From JABLTI01 sp035528035 (lineage in GTDB: Archaea; Asgardarchaeota; Heimdallarchaeia; JABLTI01), in NCBI GenBank assembly GCA_035528035.1, contig DATKZI010000013.1:1-64000 (forward strand): DNA of 64,000 nucleotides, written 5' to 3'. Under the pieces are notes generated by a model. It worked only from the letters and a program-made list of their open reading frames with translations, did no database searches and was not told where the DNA came from. Position 1 is the first letter of the stretch; each line of letters opens with the position of its first letter. A program made the translations under genes and the position numbers. Shown here in pieces: positions 53,951 through 62,936 of this stretch.

Positions 53951-54143
53951 ATAATCGTATTATATGGATTTTCTATTTTATAACGTTAGATGATAATTAA
54001 TAAAAAAACTATTTTGCTCGTTTTTAATTACACCTCTGTTTTTAAAAAAGGAATATCTAATAATTATATAACAATATAGAAAAAAGTATATAAGAATTAT
54101 TGTACTAATAGTATTGAAATTAGCATTGCTAATTTCCACCCCG

Positions 54144-54210
54144 CAGGAGAAAGATAAAATGAATCAAATGAGTGTGAGATATTGACCATTTGACATCTTA
54201 TCTTCTCCTG
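54144..54210. repeat. Imperfect 67-bp inverted repeat between convergent genes
   Basis: Left arm 54144-54170 begins CAGGAGAAAGATAAAATG and ends TCAAATG; right arm 54187-54210 reads CATTTGACATCTTATCTTCT then CCTG. The arms pair with only three indel/mismatch positions around a 16-base loop. It lies in a 363-bp gap between the stops of flavodoxin and an MFS gene. It could be a bidirectional terminator, a small RNA or a MITE relic; no target-site duplication is evident. The rest of the gap is featureless AT-rich DNA. Confidence 0.6.
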
Positions 54211-54279
54211 ATTATTTTGGGGATTTTATGTATATTGGGGATATTAAGTATATAATTGTATAGAAAAAAAACTCAAATC

Positions 54280-55629
54280 CTACCATCTGAATTTTACTTT
54301 TACTGTTTTATCTATTAATTGTAATTCAGCCGGTTTTCTCTTTGTTTCTTTAATAGTAAAATAGGCTATCGCTGCTGAAATTATTGTCACCATAGCTGGA
54401 AAGAGTGGAACAATTATTAGTCCTATTTGTGTATAATCAGCAATTACACAGCCAATTATCCCGCCTATATTCACAGAAAAACTTTGAACATATAAGAGGA
54501 CGTTCATAGCCTTTGCTCTATTCTTCTCTTCAGTTAAATCAGCAACCATAGCTGTTGTAGCAGGCCCTCTAAAAGGGTAAATTGGCAGAACCCATAACGT
54601 AATTATTGCTAATGGATAATTCCCTAAAAAGAGATAGAAGGCAAAATAGAGCGGATAGAATACATGACTAAAAAGGAAGAAGGGCTTCCGTCCTACTTTA
54701 TCCATGGATTTGCCCACAATCAGCAGTGTTATCATACCGACCAATGTAGCCAGAGTTCCAGCTATAGATACTTGTAGATTAGTTAATCCCACTATATCTT
54801 CCATATAAACTATAGGTATTAAACCAAATGGTCCAACACCAAAACTAAGAATTGCTGTTACTATAAATATCCAAACCAATTGCGGATTTCGAAATAATGA
54901 TCTGTAATTAGTACTTTTATCCTTATCAGTGACTCTTTGCTTAATTAGTTCAGTACTTGAGATTTCTTCATTATTTTCTGTTTCTTGCGTTTCATTTGAT
55001 TCAATTAATTCAGTGCTTGCTTTAGATGAATCACTAGAAGTTTTGATAAAATTAGTAGAAAAGAAAGCAAATAAACCAGCTAAGAAAGCAAAACCTATAC
55101 CAAAACCAAAGCTCCCTGTGATAGTCAAATGATCATAAACGCTACTAGCAATACCACTTCCAATCATTCCTCCTGCTGCAGAGAAGAACAATTGATAACT
55201 GGTCATCTCACCCCTCCTTTCAACAGGACAGATGCTTGTAGCTAGTGTATCACTCATAACATAGTATACTTGTGTTACAAACCCCATAATAATTAATATT
55301 GAAAAAATACCCCAAATCGATTGTTGAAATAATAATAATAAGAGATATTGAATCATAAGAGCAATTCGAGAGAGAACCATAAGCTCCTTTCTTTTACCAG
55401 TTTTATCTGAAAAGGCACTAAATAGTGAAGTACCTATAACAGATAAGATTGATGGAGTGGTTAAAATTATTGCTAAGATAGTATAGGAACTAATCAATTC
55501 ATTATTCAGCCAAACAGCAAAAAAGGTACCAGTTACTGAACCTGCTATAGAATCAAAAGTACGTGAAAAAAGCAACGGAAGAAGATTTTTTGGTGGAAGT
55601 AAACGCTGAAAACCAGCCTTAATATTCAT
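54280..55629 (-). CDS. MFS transporter
   Basis: A 449-residue major facilitator, twelve predicted helices, with a cytosolic Ser/Glu-rich loop in the middle (about residues 195-240). Motif A-like segments are SAFSDKTGKRKEL after helix 2 and VGKSMDKVGRKPF after helix 8, and SDTLATSICPVERRGEMTSY fits the loop after helix 4. It is not close to the tandem DHA1 cluster or to the sugar transporter. Substrate unknown. ATG 55629 is the natural start. Confidence 0.85.
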   Translation of the reverse strand: MNIKAGFQRLLPPKNLLPLLFSRTFDSIAGSVTGTFFAVWLNNELISSYTILAIILTTPSILSVIGTSLFSAFSDKTGKRKELMVLSRIALMIQYLLLLLFQQSIWGIFSILIIMGFVTQVYYVMSDTLATSICPVERRGEMTSYQLFFSAAGGMIGSGIASSVYDHLTITGSFGFGIGFAFLAGLFAFFSTNFIKTSSDSSKASTELIESNETQETENNEEISSTELIKQRVTDKDKSTNYRSLFRNPQLVWIFIVTAILSFGVGPFGLIPIVYMEDIVGLTNLQVSIAGTLATLVGMITLLIVGKSMDKVGRKPFFLFSHVFYPLYFAFYLFLGNYPLAIITLWVLPIYPFRGPATTAMVADLTEEKNRAKAMNVLLYVQSFSVNIGGIIGCVIADYTQIGLIIVPLFPAMVTIISAAIAYFTIKETKRKPAELQLIDKTVKVKFRW

Positions 55630-55834
55630 GGTATTTTCGTACCTTCTTTGGATTCTTGCAGAGGATTTCTTTAGTAGAGATATTTATTATTTGCTATAAA
55701 AGTAACAATGTAAGCTTTTAATCCCTATAGAGTAATTTTTCATTCACCCATTATATCTACAAATAAGAGTTAATCAGTTGTATTTAATGGGTTATTAAGC
55801 TGAAAAACCATGGGGATTTATTTAAGATAATTTG

Positions 55835-56974
55835 TTACCTCAAGAGATGCTTGTTACCTATCCAAACATTTTCCAATCCAACTTCTTTAGCGATTGTAAA
55901 ACACTCTTCTGCTTGTTTCCTTGAAGTTGTCGGTAAATCATCCAAAACGAAAGCAGGATAAAAAGCTAATAAAGAAAAAGGAATTGAAGGATTAATTTTT
56001 ACAAGGAACTTAGCTATTAGTTTGATTTGATCCTTTTCTATGTACCCAGGAACAAGCAATGTGCTGACAATAAGTAAAGGAGTTTCAGATCTCTCCTGAA
56101 TTAATGAACCAATTTTTCGAATGTTATAGATAGTAAATTTATTACTCGAGCCACAAAGAGCTTTCACTAAGCGATCATCGTAAGCTTTGAAATCAATTTT
56201 AATAGATCCACCAGACTTTAATGCTATTTCAGTAGCTTCTTTCATTAAGGAAGGCCGGGCACTACCATTTGTCTCCCAACAAACTCGCAAAATTCGTTTT
56301 TCCTCTTTTGCTTTTTCTAAAACCAGTTTACCAACAGCAATAGAGTGTCTAATTTGCGATGAGGGGTCACCACCAAAGAAACAAATACAACTAGTATTTT
56401 TCCTAACAGCTTTCAGTAATGTTTCTGGAGGTGAAGGAGTAGCAAGATGAATGCCTTTTCTGTATTGGTAATTTTGGCAGAATAAACAATCATATGTGCA
56501 TGATTGATAAAATACTGCAAGATTATTGAAACCAAATTCTGGACCATTTGTATAGGAATATTTGGGATAACCACTAGAGGTGCATCCTGGACAAAATGGT
56601 TCTGCTACGCAATTGGTAGGTAAAGAATCATGATAGAAACTGAATAAACCACCGGTTTTTTCATCACCAGCAATTCTCATTTTTAGGTGTTTCTTGTTAG
56701 TAACTAAACCACAAAATCCAAGCTCTTCTTCAGCTAATACACAATTGTTAACACAATCACCACAAGAAACACCATTTTTAGACTTCGGAGGGAAAGCTGG
56801 TAAATTGTATAACTCACGATTTTTTAAACGATTATTAGCAACTATTTTCATCGCTTCATTGAAATTATTCAATATACATTGTTTACAAACACCCAATTTA
56901 GCAGAAATAGTGCTAGAGAAACTTTTACATAGGGAACAAGTTTTTTCATGCAAATTCACAGAGGAAAAGGGCAT
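55835..56974 (-). CDS. Radical SAM protein, pyruvate formate-lyase-activating-enzyme-like
   Basis: A 379-residue iron-sulfur enzyme. The SAM-radical cluster motif is CTYDCLFCQNY (Cys-x3-Cys-x2-Cys) and CFFGGDPSS is the GGEP-type SAM-binding strand; the barrel continues KIDFKAYDDRLVKALCG. Before it are three extra Cys clusters: CSLCKS/CKQC, CGDCVNNC and CPGC, probably zinc or auxiliary-cluster sites. It belongs to the archaeal radical SAM proteins near PflA/AmmeMemoRadiSam, whose substrates are largely unknown. Single gene; the upstream context gives no clue. Confidence 0.85.
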   Translation of the reverse strand: MPFSSVNLHEKTCSLCKSFSSTISAKLGVCKQCILNNFNEAMKIVANNRLKNRELYNLPAFPPKSKNGVSCGDCVNNCVLAEEELGFCGLVTNKKHLKMRIAGDEKTGGLFSFYHDSLPTNCVAEPFCPGCTSSGYPKYSYTNGPEFGFNNLAVFYQSCTYDCLFCQNYQYRKGIHLATPSPPETLLKAVRKNTSCICFFGGDPSSQIRHSIAVGKLVLEKAKEEKRILRVCWETNGSARPSLMKEATEIALKSGGSIKIDFKAYDDRLVKALCGSSNKFTIYNIRKIGSLIQERSETPLLIVSTLLVPGYIEKDQIKLIAKFLVKINPSIPFSLLAFYPAFVLDDLPTTSRKQAEECFTIAKEVGLENVWIGNKHLLR

Positions 56975-57058
56975 AATGAAAAACTCTTGATTTTATTATA
57001 TATTGTAAATATTCATCATCAAACTTTTTATTTTTTCCTTAAAAAGAAAGGTGATAAC

Positions 57059-57622
57059 CTAATCTTTCTCCTTCAATTTATAATCCAATGAGAAAGTATC
57101 TTTAACCCAAGCTTCTACATCTTCACTTTGGGGGGATTTAGGTCTTGCATCTTTATTAGGGTCTTCTTTTCTTCGTTCTTCCATTATTTTGGATAAATCA
57201 TTAATTGAAGTTACTGTGCCATTAGTAAAACTAAATTCTATAACTTTTTTATAAGCCATTGGTCTTTGATAACCCATGTGGACATACATTTCTCGAAGGA
57301 AATCTTTAGCTACTAGAATTGTTCCAGTGAAATCAATTTTTAAATTAATTTTTTTGTAATGAAATAAAAACGGCCTTTCAGCTTCTTTTGGTTTAACGTT
57401 ATTAATTTCCTTTTTTTCTCTAAGGTTAATTAAAACATCATCAAGAACTAATTGTTCCTTATTTAATTTGTAAGTTAAAAGATACCCTCTCCAACAAGCT
57501 GTACAAGTGAAATGAGGAGTCAAACCATATTCTCTTGGTTCAAAGAGTTTAAGACCATCTACTCCTACGATTTCAAATAATTCTCCATTATAATCAAACA
57601 TATCTGACATTTGAGCAGTCAT
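57059..57622 (-). CDS. Protein of unknown function
   Basis: A 187-residue soluble protein with no recognised domain. Alternating short strands and a CTACWRG segment (about residue 40) are visible; the middle (FHYKKINLKIDFTGTILVAK) is beta-rich, and the last 40 residues are charged and helical. It has an ATG start at 57622, is followed by a weak hairpin, and is in the same orientation as the 29-residue repeat gene at 57752-59179. Confidence 0.5.
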   Translation of the reverse strand: MTAQMSDMFDYNGELFEIVGVDGLKLFEPREYGLTPHFTCTACWRGYLLTYKLNKEQLVLDDVLINLREKKEINNVKPKEAERPFLFHYKKINLKIDFTGTILVAKDFLREMYVHMGYQRPMAYKKVIEFSFTNGTVTSINDLSKIMEERRKEDPNKDARPKSPQSEDVEAWVKDTFSLDYKLKEKD

Positions 57623-57707
57623 TTTTAATCAGCTAATTACTATATGAGTAAAAATGGGTTTATGAGAATTTCTAATGAGGATTATGTAAAAAATTAGAAA
57701 AAAATTG

Positions 57708-57732
57708 AAAGGTATTAGTAAAAACCAATACC
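57708..57732 (-). terminator. Hairpin plus T-run after the repeat-protein gene
   Basis: GGTATT (57711-57716) pairs with AATACC (57727-57732); on the minus strand the hairpin runs into TTTCAATTTTTTTC downstream of the stop at 57752. Confidence 0.45.
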
Positions 57733-57751
57733 AATAAATAATTCAATATTA

Positions 57752-59179
57752 TTAGTCAAAAAAATTCAAGACCCCATGAATTTTAGCTTGGACTATTTTT
57801 TCTGGTATGAGGGTTTTCATACCTTTTTCTATTAATTGATTGATAAAATCAGCATTTACTCCATGAATTCTAAACTGAACTAAGTGACTAGGTGAGATTT
57901 GTTGTAAACCTATGGAAAATATTTGTTGAATGAATTTAGAGGACACGTCATGTATTTTGAATTCAAGTAATTCTTTGAGTGTGATATCCTTAAAACCCAA
58001 ACTTTGAATTTCATCTATGAAATCAGGTAGAACATTATGAATTTTCAATTCAATAAGTTCATTTAAGGTTTTAATTTCAAGACCCAGTTTTTTATATTGA
58101 CTAATTTCTTCTAAGTGAATACCATGAATTTTCATAGAAATGAATTCACTTAAACTAGGATCAAAACCATATGAACGAGTTTCTATAATGAATTCAGGAG
58201 TAAGTCCATGAATTTTAGATTCAATTATTTGATTTGCTGAGAGATTGCCAAGTCCTAAATTTTCTAAGCTTTTGACGTAGCTTGGTTGTACATTATGTAT
58301 TTTAAACTCAATCAATCTATTTGCAGATAGATGCCCGTATCCCTGACTATCCATTTCTTTTACGAAAGAACCATTAATACCTTGTATTTTCATCTTGACT
58401 ATTTGACCCAAAGGTATCCTTTCAGGATAAAGTTTCAAAATGCTTTTAATAAAATCAATTGAAATATTATGTTTTAGTAATTCCAAAATAGTATTTGCTT
58501 TTGGCATTTCATAACCTAATCCCGTTAACTCCTTTAGATAAGAAGCTTCAAGATCTAATTTGCGAAATTTGATCATTTCATTAATTGAATATAACAAGTC
58601 TAGTTCTTTAAACGCAGAAATATAATCAGGAGTTACATCATGAATTCTCATTTCCACCAATTTATTTGGATTAAGATCTTTATAGCCTAATTTAACGATA
58701 TTATCAATGTAGTCTGTAGAAACACAATGAATTCCCATTTTAATTAATTGAGAATTCTCTATATCCTTGTAACCTCGTTTTTGTAACTGAGTGATATAAT
58801 CTGGATGAACACCATGAATAATGAAACTATAGAGATCATCATCTGAAAGATTCTTATAGTTGCATTTAGCCAAATCTTTCACAAAAGCTGAATCGACATT
58901 TTTAAGAACTAGCCCTTTAAGCTCTGTATAAGACATTCCATCTTCAACAATAATCTCACGGAGAGCTTGTAAAAATTCAGGTTTAACAGCTGCAGCTAAA
59001 TTTGCTGACAGTTGATCAAAGGAATGCAAAGAAACCTTTCCGAAGTCGCCAGAATTAATATTAGAAAATCTATCTTTGCGAGCTTCATATTCCAACTCAT
59101 CGAGGAGTTTTTGCCCTTCATCAGCAGATAGTTTACCATCTGCAATTTGCTTAAGTATGCTCAAACGAGCTTCCTTCAT
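57752..59179 (-). CDS. SHOCT-like N-terminal domain followed by ~13 copies of a 29-residue repeat
   Basis: A 475-residue soluble protein. Residues 1-36 (LSILKQIADGKLSADEGQKL) match the short SHOCT/YvlB-type motif that often mediates oligomerisation. From about residue 95 to the end come tandem helical repeats of 29 residues with consensus KIHGVxPxFIxxLxxLGxxx (for example FKIHNVQPSYVKSLENLG, SKIHGLTPEFIIETRSYG, LKIHNVLPDFIDEIQSLG). Similar repeats occur in bacterial sensor-linked proteins, usually following an SHOCT-like or peptidase domain. It is a binding scaffold in all likelihood. GAGGT lies seven bases before ATG 59179. Confidence 0.75.
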   Translation of the reverse strand: MKEARLSILKQIADGKLSADEGQKLLDELEYEARKDRFSNINSGDFGKVSLHSFDQLSANLAAAVKPEFLQALREIIVEDGMSYTELKGLVLKNVDSAFVKDLAKCNYKNLSDDDLYSFIIHGVHPDYITQLQKRGYKDIENSQLIKMGIHCVSTDYIDNIVKLGYKDLNPNKLVEMRIHDVTPDYISAFKELDLLYSINEMIKFRKLDLEASYLKELTGLGYEMPKANTILELLKHNISIDFIKSILKLYPERIPLGQIVKMKIQGINGSFVKEMDSQGYGHLSANRLIEFKIHNVQPSYVKSLENLGLGNLSANQIIESKIHGLTPEFIIETRSYGFDPSLSEFISMKIHGIHLEEISQYKKLGLEIKTLNELIELKIHNVLPDFIDEIQSLGFKDITLKELLEFKIHDVSSKFIQQIFSIGLQQISPSHLVQFRIHGVNADFINQLIEKGMKTLIPEKIVQAKIHGVLNFFD

Positions 59180-59423
59180 TTGCTATACCTCATTTGTTTT
59201 GCGACAAAACCAGTGTAGTTGAAGCACGTTTGGCTTCCGTTTGATTAATACTAACACTCATTCAGAGAGGATATAATCTGACATCATCTTAGTAATAATA
59301 CTACAACACTGATTGTCTATTATGAATAGGTGAGTAATTTACTATAAACCTTTTCTAATATCTAAAAAGTGAAAAATGAAAAAAAATGAGCTGCTTATAC
59401 AGCGATTATTAAAAATAAATTAT
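59180..59423. other. Intergenic: promoter region upstream of the repeat-protein gene
   Basis: This is the first part of a 638-bp gap between two divergent genes. It holds no visible ORF or RNA. AT-rich tracts near 59205-59270 should contain the minus-strand promoter. The remainder of the gap holds the gene fragment at 59424-59540 and the inverted repeat at 59613-59800. Confidence 0.5.
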
Positions 59424-59540
59424 TCAACCATATCTTCGTGCAAGAAGATGGATTTCTGTTATTCCTTCAGTTTTTCTAGAATCTAGATAAGCTTTTGCGT
59501 CTTGAGCAGTAAGATATTTCTGCTGATGGAAAATTAGCCC
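59424..59540 (-). pseudogene. C-terminal gene fragment
   Basis: The minus strand reads 38 residues, GLIFHQQKYLTAQDAKAYLD then SRKTEGITEIHLLARRYG, ending in TGA at 59424. An in-frame stop sits just upstream, and there is no start codon, so it appears to be the tail of a lost gene. No family is recognised. Confidence 0.4.
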
Positions 59541-59612
59541 TTATATCCAAAGTAGACTTCACATAACTTTTTTAAGATAAAATATAATAAAAGCATTGAC
59601 TAAATGTCAAAC

Positions 59613-59800
59613 TCAGATCTATATATGAGGGTAACAATCAACTAATAGTATAACTAGGGAAAACCTAGATTACTTTTGAATCAGTGGTTAGCCAAAGCTA
59701 TAGATTTTGAGTGTATAGATCATTTCTGATTGGTTTGCACTCTGGATGGTTTCTAGGTTTTGAATCAGTGTTGAATTATTAGTTGATTTATGAGATCTGA
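59613..59800. repeat. ~190-nt nested inverted-repeat element before the acetyltransferase
   Basis: Inverted arms nest in order: TCAGATCT/AGATCTGA (59613-59620, 59793-59800), AATCAACTAATA/TATTAGTTGATT (59636-59647, 59777-59788), AAAACCTAGA/TCTAGGTTTT (59660-59669, 59752-59761), AATCAG/CTGATT (59679-59684, 59726-59731) and CTATA/TATAG (59698-59702, 59714-59718). A 13-bp direct repeat TTTTGAATCAGTG (59674-59686 and 59758-59770) sits inside. The element ends 17 bases before the acetyltransferase start, so it would fold in its 5' leader if transcribed. It may be a regulatory RNA structure or a palindromic mobile-element remnant. Confidence 0.65.
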
Positions 59801-59817
59801 AGAAATAAATCAATAAG

Positions 59818-61038
59818 GTGATAAAAATTTACCAAATAGAAAAAGCAACCAAAAATGATCTCGAGGATATACGAAAAGTGCTTTGGAGTGCTTTCGATAG
59901 AATTGATCCTCTTGAAAAATTTGAGCTTAGTGAATGGTTCAAGGATTTCAACCACTATTATTCATTAGTGATTCGAGATAAAGGTAAAATCGTTTCAAAT
60001 CTCTGTGTTAGATTCTATGAAGCAACTATTCGAGGTGCTAATCTAACTATAGGAGGTATTGGTGATGTTGCAACAGATCCATTATATCGTAATAGAGGTT
60101 TTGTTCGAGAACTTACAACACAGGCATTCAAAGAAATGAAGGAGCAAGGTATAGTTGTATCGACTCTACATCCTTTCAAAATGTCATTCTATGAGAAATT
60201 TGGCTATGCAACAGCGGAAACAATTGATAGATATGATATAAAAGCAGAGAATTTTCGAGAATTACCATTAGCTGATGGAATAACAATCCATGAACTAACT
60301 AATCCTAAAGAAGCATCTATTCTGGATGCTTTACAAAGAACTATGAGTCGATTTGGTTCAATGGTCTATTTTAGAATGGAAGAATTAGAGAAACTAATCG
60401 AAACGCCAAATTGTTATCTTATAAAACAGAATGGCAACCCTATAGCTTGGGTAAAATTTTGGATATACAGAGTTGGTTTTGCTAGGGAAAAACTTGCAAC
60501 AAACTTCTGTGCATTTAAAACAAACGAAGCATTACAAGCAATCGTTCATTTAATGAGAGTCTTTGCAATGGAATTTGATGCAATATCGGAATTCAATTAT
60601 GATGGAGTTCCTTGCATGTGGGAAGGAATACCAAACATACCGATACAAGAATTTGTGAAAGACAGATTTGCATTGAAAGTGCAACGTGTTGGAGGATTCA
60701 TGCTCCGAGTGATTGATTTCCAAAAGTATTGCGAACTCATCAAAATACCTGCAAACGTTGAAAAGACAGTGGTTATTGAGATAAATGATAGATTCTGTGA
60801 TTGGAATTCAGGCATATGGAAATTAACACCAAAAAATGGAAAACTAGTGACTACTAAAACTAATGATAAGCCAGAGATAAGCATTGATGATTTGATGCTC
60901 TCAAGAATAATAAGCGGATTGACACCAGCAAAAACTTTGCTTGCTGTTGGATTGATACATTGTTCGCAAGAAACAGCTAAAAATCTAGAAGCGATCTTTC
61001 CACAAGAATATTTCTACGTTTGGAATCGAGATTTATAA
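59818..61038 (+). CDS. Eis-like GNAT acetyltransferase
   Basis: A 406-residue N-acetyltransferase with the three-domain layout of Eis (two GNAT domains and a C-terminal SCP2-like domain). The acetyl-CoA loop is VATDPLYRNRGFVRELT (Arg-x-Arg-Gly), and HPFKMSFYEKFGYATAETI is the conserved Eis segment. The SCP2-like part at 300-400 ends FPQEYFYVWNRDL, as in Eis where the C-terminal carboxylate is part of the active site. Eis-type enzymes acetylate amines, often aminoglycosides or lysines. Start GTG 59818 (MIKIYQIEKA). Confidence 0.87.
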   Translation: MIKIYQIEKATKNDLEDIRKVLWSAFDRIDPLEKFELSEWFKDFNHYYSLVIRDKGKIVSNLCVRFYEATIRGANLTIGGIGDVATDPLYRNRGFVRELTTQAFKEMKEQGIVVSTLHPFKMSFYEKFGYATAETIDRYDIKAENFRELPLADGITIHELTNPKEASILDALQRTMSRFGSMVYFRMEELEKLIETPNCYLIKQNGNPIAWVKFWIYRVGFAREKLATNFCAFKTNEALQAIVHLMRVFAMEFDAISEFNYDGVPCMWEGIPNIPIQEFVKDRFALKVQRVGGFMLRVIDFQKYCELIKIPANVEKTVVIEINDRFCDWNSGIWKLTPKNGKLVTTKTNDKPEISIDDLMLSRIISGLTPAKTLLAVGLIHCSQETAKNLEAIFPQEYFYVWNRDL

Positions 61039-61046
61039 TATAAAAA

Positions 61047-61090
61047 CTCATTTCTATTGGGCAGAGTAGAAATGAGCCTTTCTTTTTTTT
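61047..61090 (+). terminator. Terminator after the acetyltransferase
   Basis: CTCATTTCT (61047-61055) and AGAAATGAG (61068-61076) form perfect 9-bp arms around a twelve-base loop and lead into CCTTTCTTTTTTTT. Confidence 0.72.
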
Positions 61091-61215
61091 AGATTCTAAA
61101 AATAGCTTAATGCAATATTTAGTTCATTAGTTCACAAATCTATTTTTCATGAAATTTTATAAAAAAGATTAACTAGAAGTAAAAGTAAATTAGTATTGAA
61201 AAATAAAAGCTCAAA

Positions 61216-61680
61216 TCAAGCTGGTACAAAAAATTGCTTAAAGAAGAAATTATTCAACTTGGAAAAAATATGTTTATACTCAGCAAAATTACTTGCTCCA
61301 GATTTACTTATAAGGAGATAAGCAAAACCAATGGCTCTCCTATCTTTGTCTAAAGATAGAACTAACCAAGTATATTTTATAATATTATGATTTGGAATCT
61401 CGATAATTTTCATCCGAGCATCTCGAGTAGGTAGAACAGCATCACTATCAATTTCAATCGTTAAATCATCTAATAGATTGAAATATAATTCAAGTAAAGA
61501 TTCAGATGAATTTTGAGGATCAAATTGAATAATCTCATACTTACCTTCTGATATATTGAATTCTCCCTCTATATTATTTAGAAAATAAGTTTTATTTTAC
61601 TCTATTGGCAAGACTAAATAATGCTTTCTAATAATTTTTCCTGAATCAAAGCTAATCGATTTTAAATACCTATTCAACAA
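61216..61680 (-). pseudogene. Interrupted gene of unknown function (single in-frame TAA)
   Basis: One minus-strand frame is coding-like from TTG 61680 (LNRYLKSISFDSGKIIRKHY and LVLPIE) to a TAA at 61597-61599, then continues NKTYFLNNIEGEFNISEGKY and onward to TGA at 61216. The downstream ATG at 61413 would give only 65 residues (from KIIEIPNHNIIKYTWLVLSL). The long stretch between 61414 and 61596 has no normal start codon, so either the gene is broken by the TAA or it uses a non-standard start. The protein looks soluble and alpha/beta; no family recognised. The gap to actin holds otherwise only the actin terminator. Confidence 0.55.
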
Positions 61681-61718
61681 AGTTATATAAAACTATCAGA
61701 TTAAAAAACAAAAATAAA

Positions 61719-61740
61719 AAAAGAAGTGGATACTTCTTTT
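61719..61740 (-). terminator. Actin gene terminator
   Basis: AAAAGAAGT (61719-61727) and ACTTCTTTT (61732-61740) are perfect 9-bp arms around GGAT. On the minus strand it lies about 50 bases past the actin stop and runs into TTTTTTATTTTTG. Confidence 0.65.
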
Positions 61741-61787
61741 GCCCATCCGCTTTTTTTATTAGTTAAAAATAAAGAAAGGGATGATGC

Positions 61788-62927
61788 TTAGAAGCATCGT
61801 AAGACTGAGCTTGGACCGAGATCTTTGTACTCTTTCTTAGTAACCCACATCTTTTGGAATGTTTTTAGTGAGCTTAAGATTGAGCCGCCTATCCATACTG
61901 AATATCTTCTCTCGGGTGGAGCGATTATTTTTACTTCGATACCTTCTGGTACTTGCTCTGTTAATTCTTTGTGTAATCTTTCCTTTAATCCACTGAACAT
62001 AGTGGAGCCACCTGATAGGACTATATTTTGGTATAGTTCTCTTCTCAAGTCTACATCACACTTGTTTATTGCTTGGAAGATTGCATTGTCTAATGACATT
62101 GCTTCTTTTCCTATTTGTTGTGGTTGGAAGAATACTTCTGGAGCGAGGAATCTTTCTGTTCCAATTGTTAGGACGTTTCCATCTGGCATCTGATAAGTTT
62201 TCTCCATTCCTGAAACCTTTTCTGCTAATTGCAATTCTTTCTCAGGATCCAATGCTACGTAACAGAGTTTTTCTTTTATGTCTCTTACTATTTCTAGTTC
62301 TGCGCTGCTTGTTAGTGAATAGCCTTTTTGTCGTAATAGTCTTCTGAAGTAATTGGTTATGTCTCTTCCTGCTAAGTCGATTCTGTCAATTGCGTGTGTT
62401 AAGGCAAAGCCTTCGTAGATTGGTACTATGTGTGTTACACCGTCACCAGAGTCTACAACTAAACCAGTTGTTCTACCGCTGGCATATAATGAAAGTACTG
62501 CTTGCATTGATACGTACATAGCTGGGACATCGAATGTTTCAAACATTATTTCAGCCATTTTCTCTCTGTTGTGTTCTGGGTTCAATGGTGCTTCTGTTAA
62601 TAGTATTGGGTGTTCGTTTGGATTTTCTCTTAGGTCATTGTAAAATGTAAAGTGCCAGATTCTCTCCATAGCATCCCAGTCTTCGACTGTTCCATGCTCT
62701 ATTGGGTAGAGTAATCTTAAGACACCTCTAAGGTTCAAAGCTTCTTCTCCGATATAATATTCTCGGACATAGTGCTCAACGTCAGTCATGATTGATTGGT
62801 ATTTTGGATACCCTATTAATGTTGGAAAGACGCTTCGTGGTTGATCTTCTCCGGCATAACCGTTCTTTGATAGACCGGTTCCGTTGTCAATTACTAACGC
62901 TTTCTCCTGTAAAATTTCATCGGACAT
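61788..62927 (-). CDS. Actin (Asgard actin, Lokiactin-type)
   Basis: A 379-residue filament-forming ATPase of the cytoskeleton, nearly the length of eukaryotic actin (375). Phosphate loop 1 is VIDNGTGLSKNGYAGEDQPR, phosphate loop 2 VVDSGDGVTHIVPIYEGFAL, the adenosine motif VLSGGSTMFSGLKERL and the tail RRYSVWIGGSILSSL through SSVLRCF match eukaryotic actin closely, including the Cys-Phe C-terminus. The D-loop region (PKYQSIMTDVEHYVREYYIG) is longer in wording than in eukaryotes and may alter filament contacts. A short 6-bp hairpin surrounds the stop codon. The gene faces a divergent regulator and has an ornate promoter (62937-63079). Its codons are T-ending and Arg CGN-rich, as in highly expressed genes. 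Confidence 0.97.
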   Translation of the reverse strand: MSDEILQEKALVIDNGTGLSKNGYAGEDQPRSVFPTLIGYPKYQSIMTDVEHYVREYYIGEEALNLRGVLRLLYPIEHGTVEDWDAMERIWHFTFYNDLRENPNEHPILLTEAPLNPEHNREKMAEIMFETFDVPAMYVSMQAVLSLYASGRTTGLVVDSGDGVTHIVPIYEGFALTHAIDRIDLAGRDITNYFRRLLRQKGYSLTSSAELEIVRDIKEKLCYVALDPEKELQLAEKVSGMEKTYQMPDGNVLTIGTERFLAPEVFFQPQQIGKEAMSLDNAIFQAINKCDVDLRRELYQNIVLSGGSTMFSGLKERLHKELTEQVPEGIEVKIIAPPERRYSVWIGGSILSSLKTFQKMWVTKKEYKDLGPSSVLRCF

Positions 62928-62936
62928 TGTGGTACT

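Noticed and set aside
61825..62347. Plus-strand ORFs within the actin gene
   Set aside because: They lie antisense to actin and have no recognisable motif.
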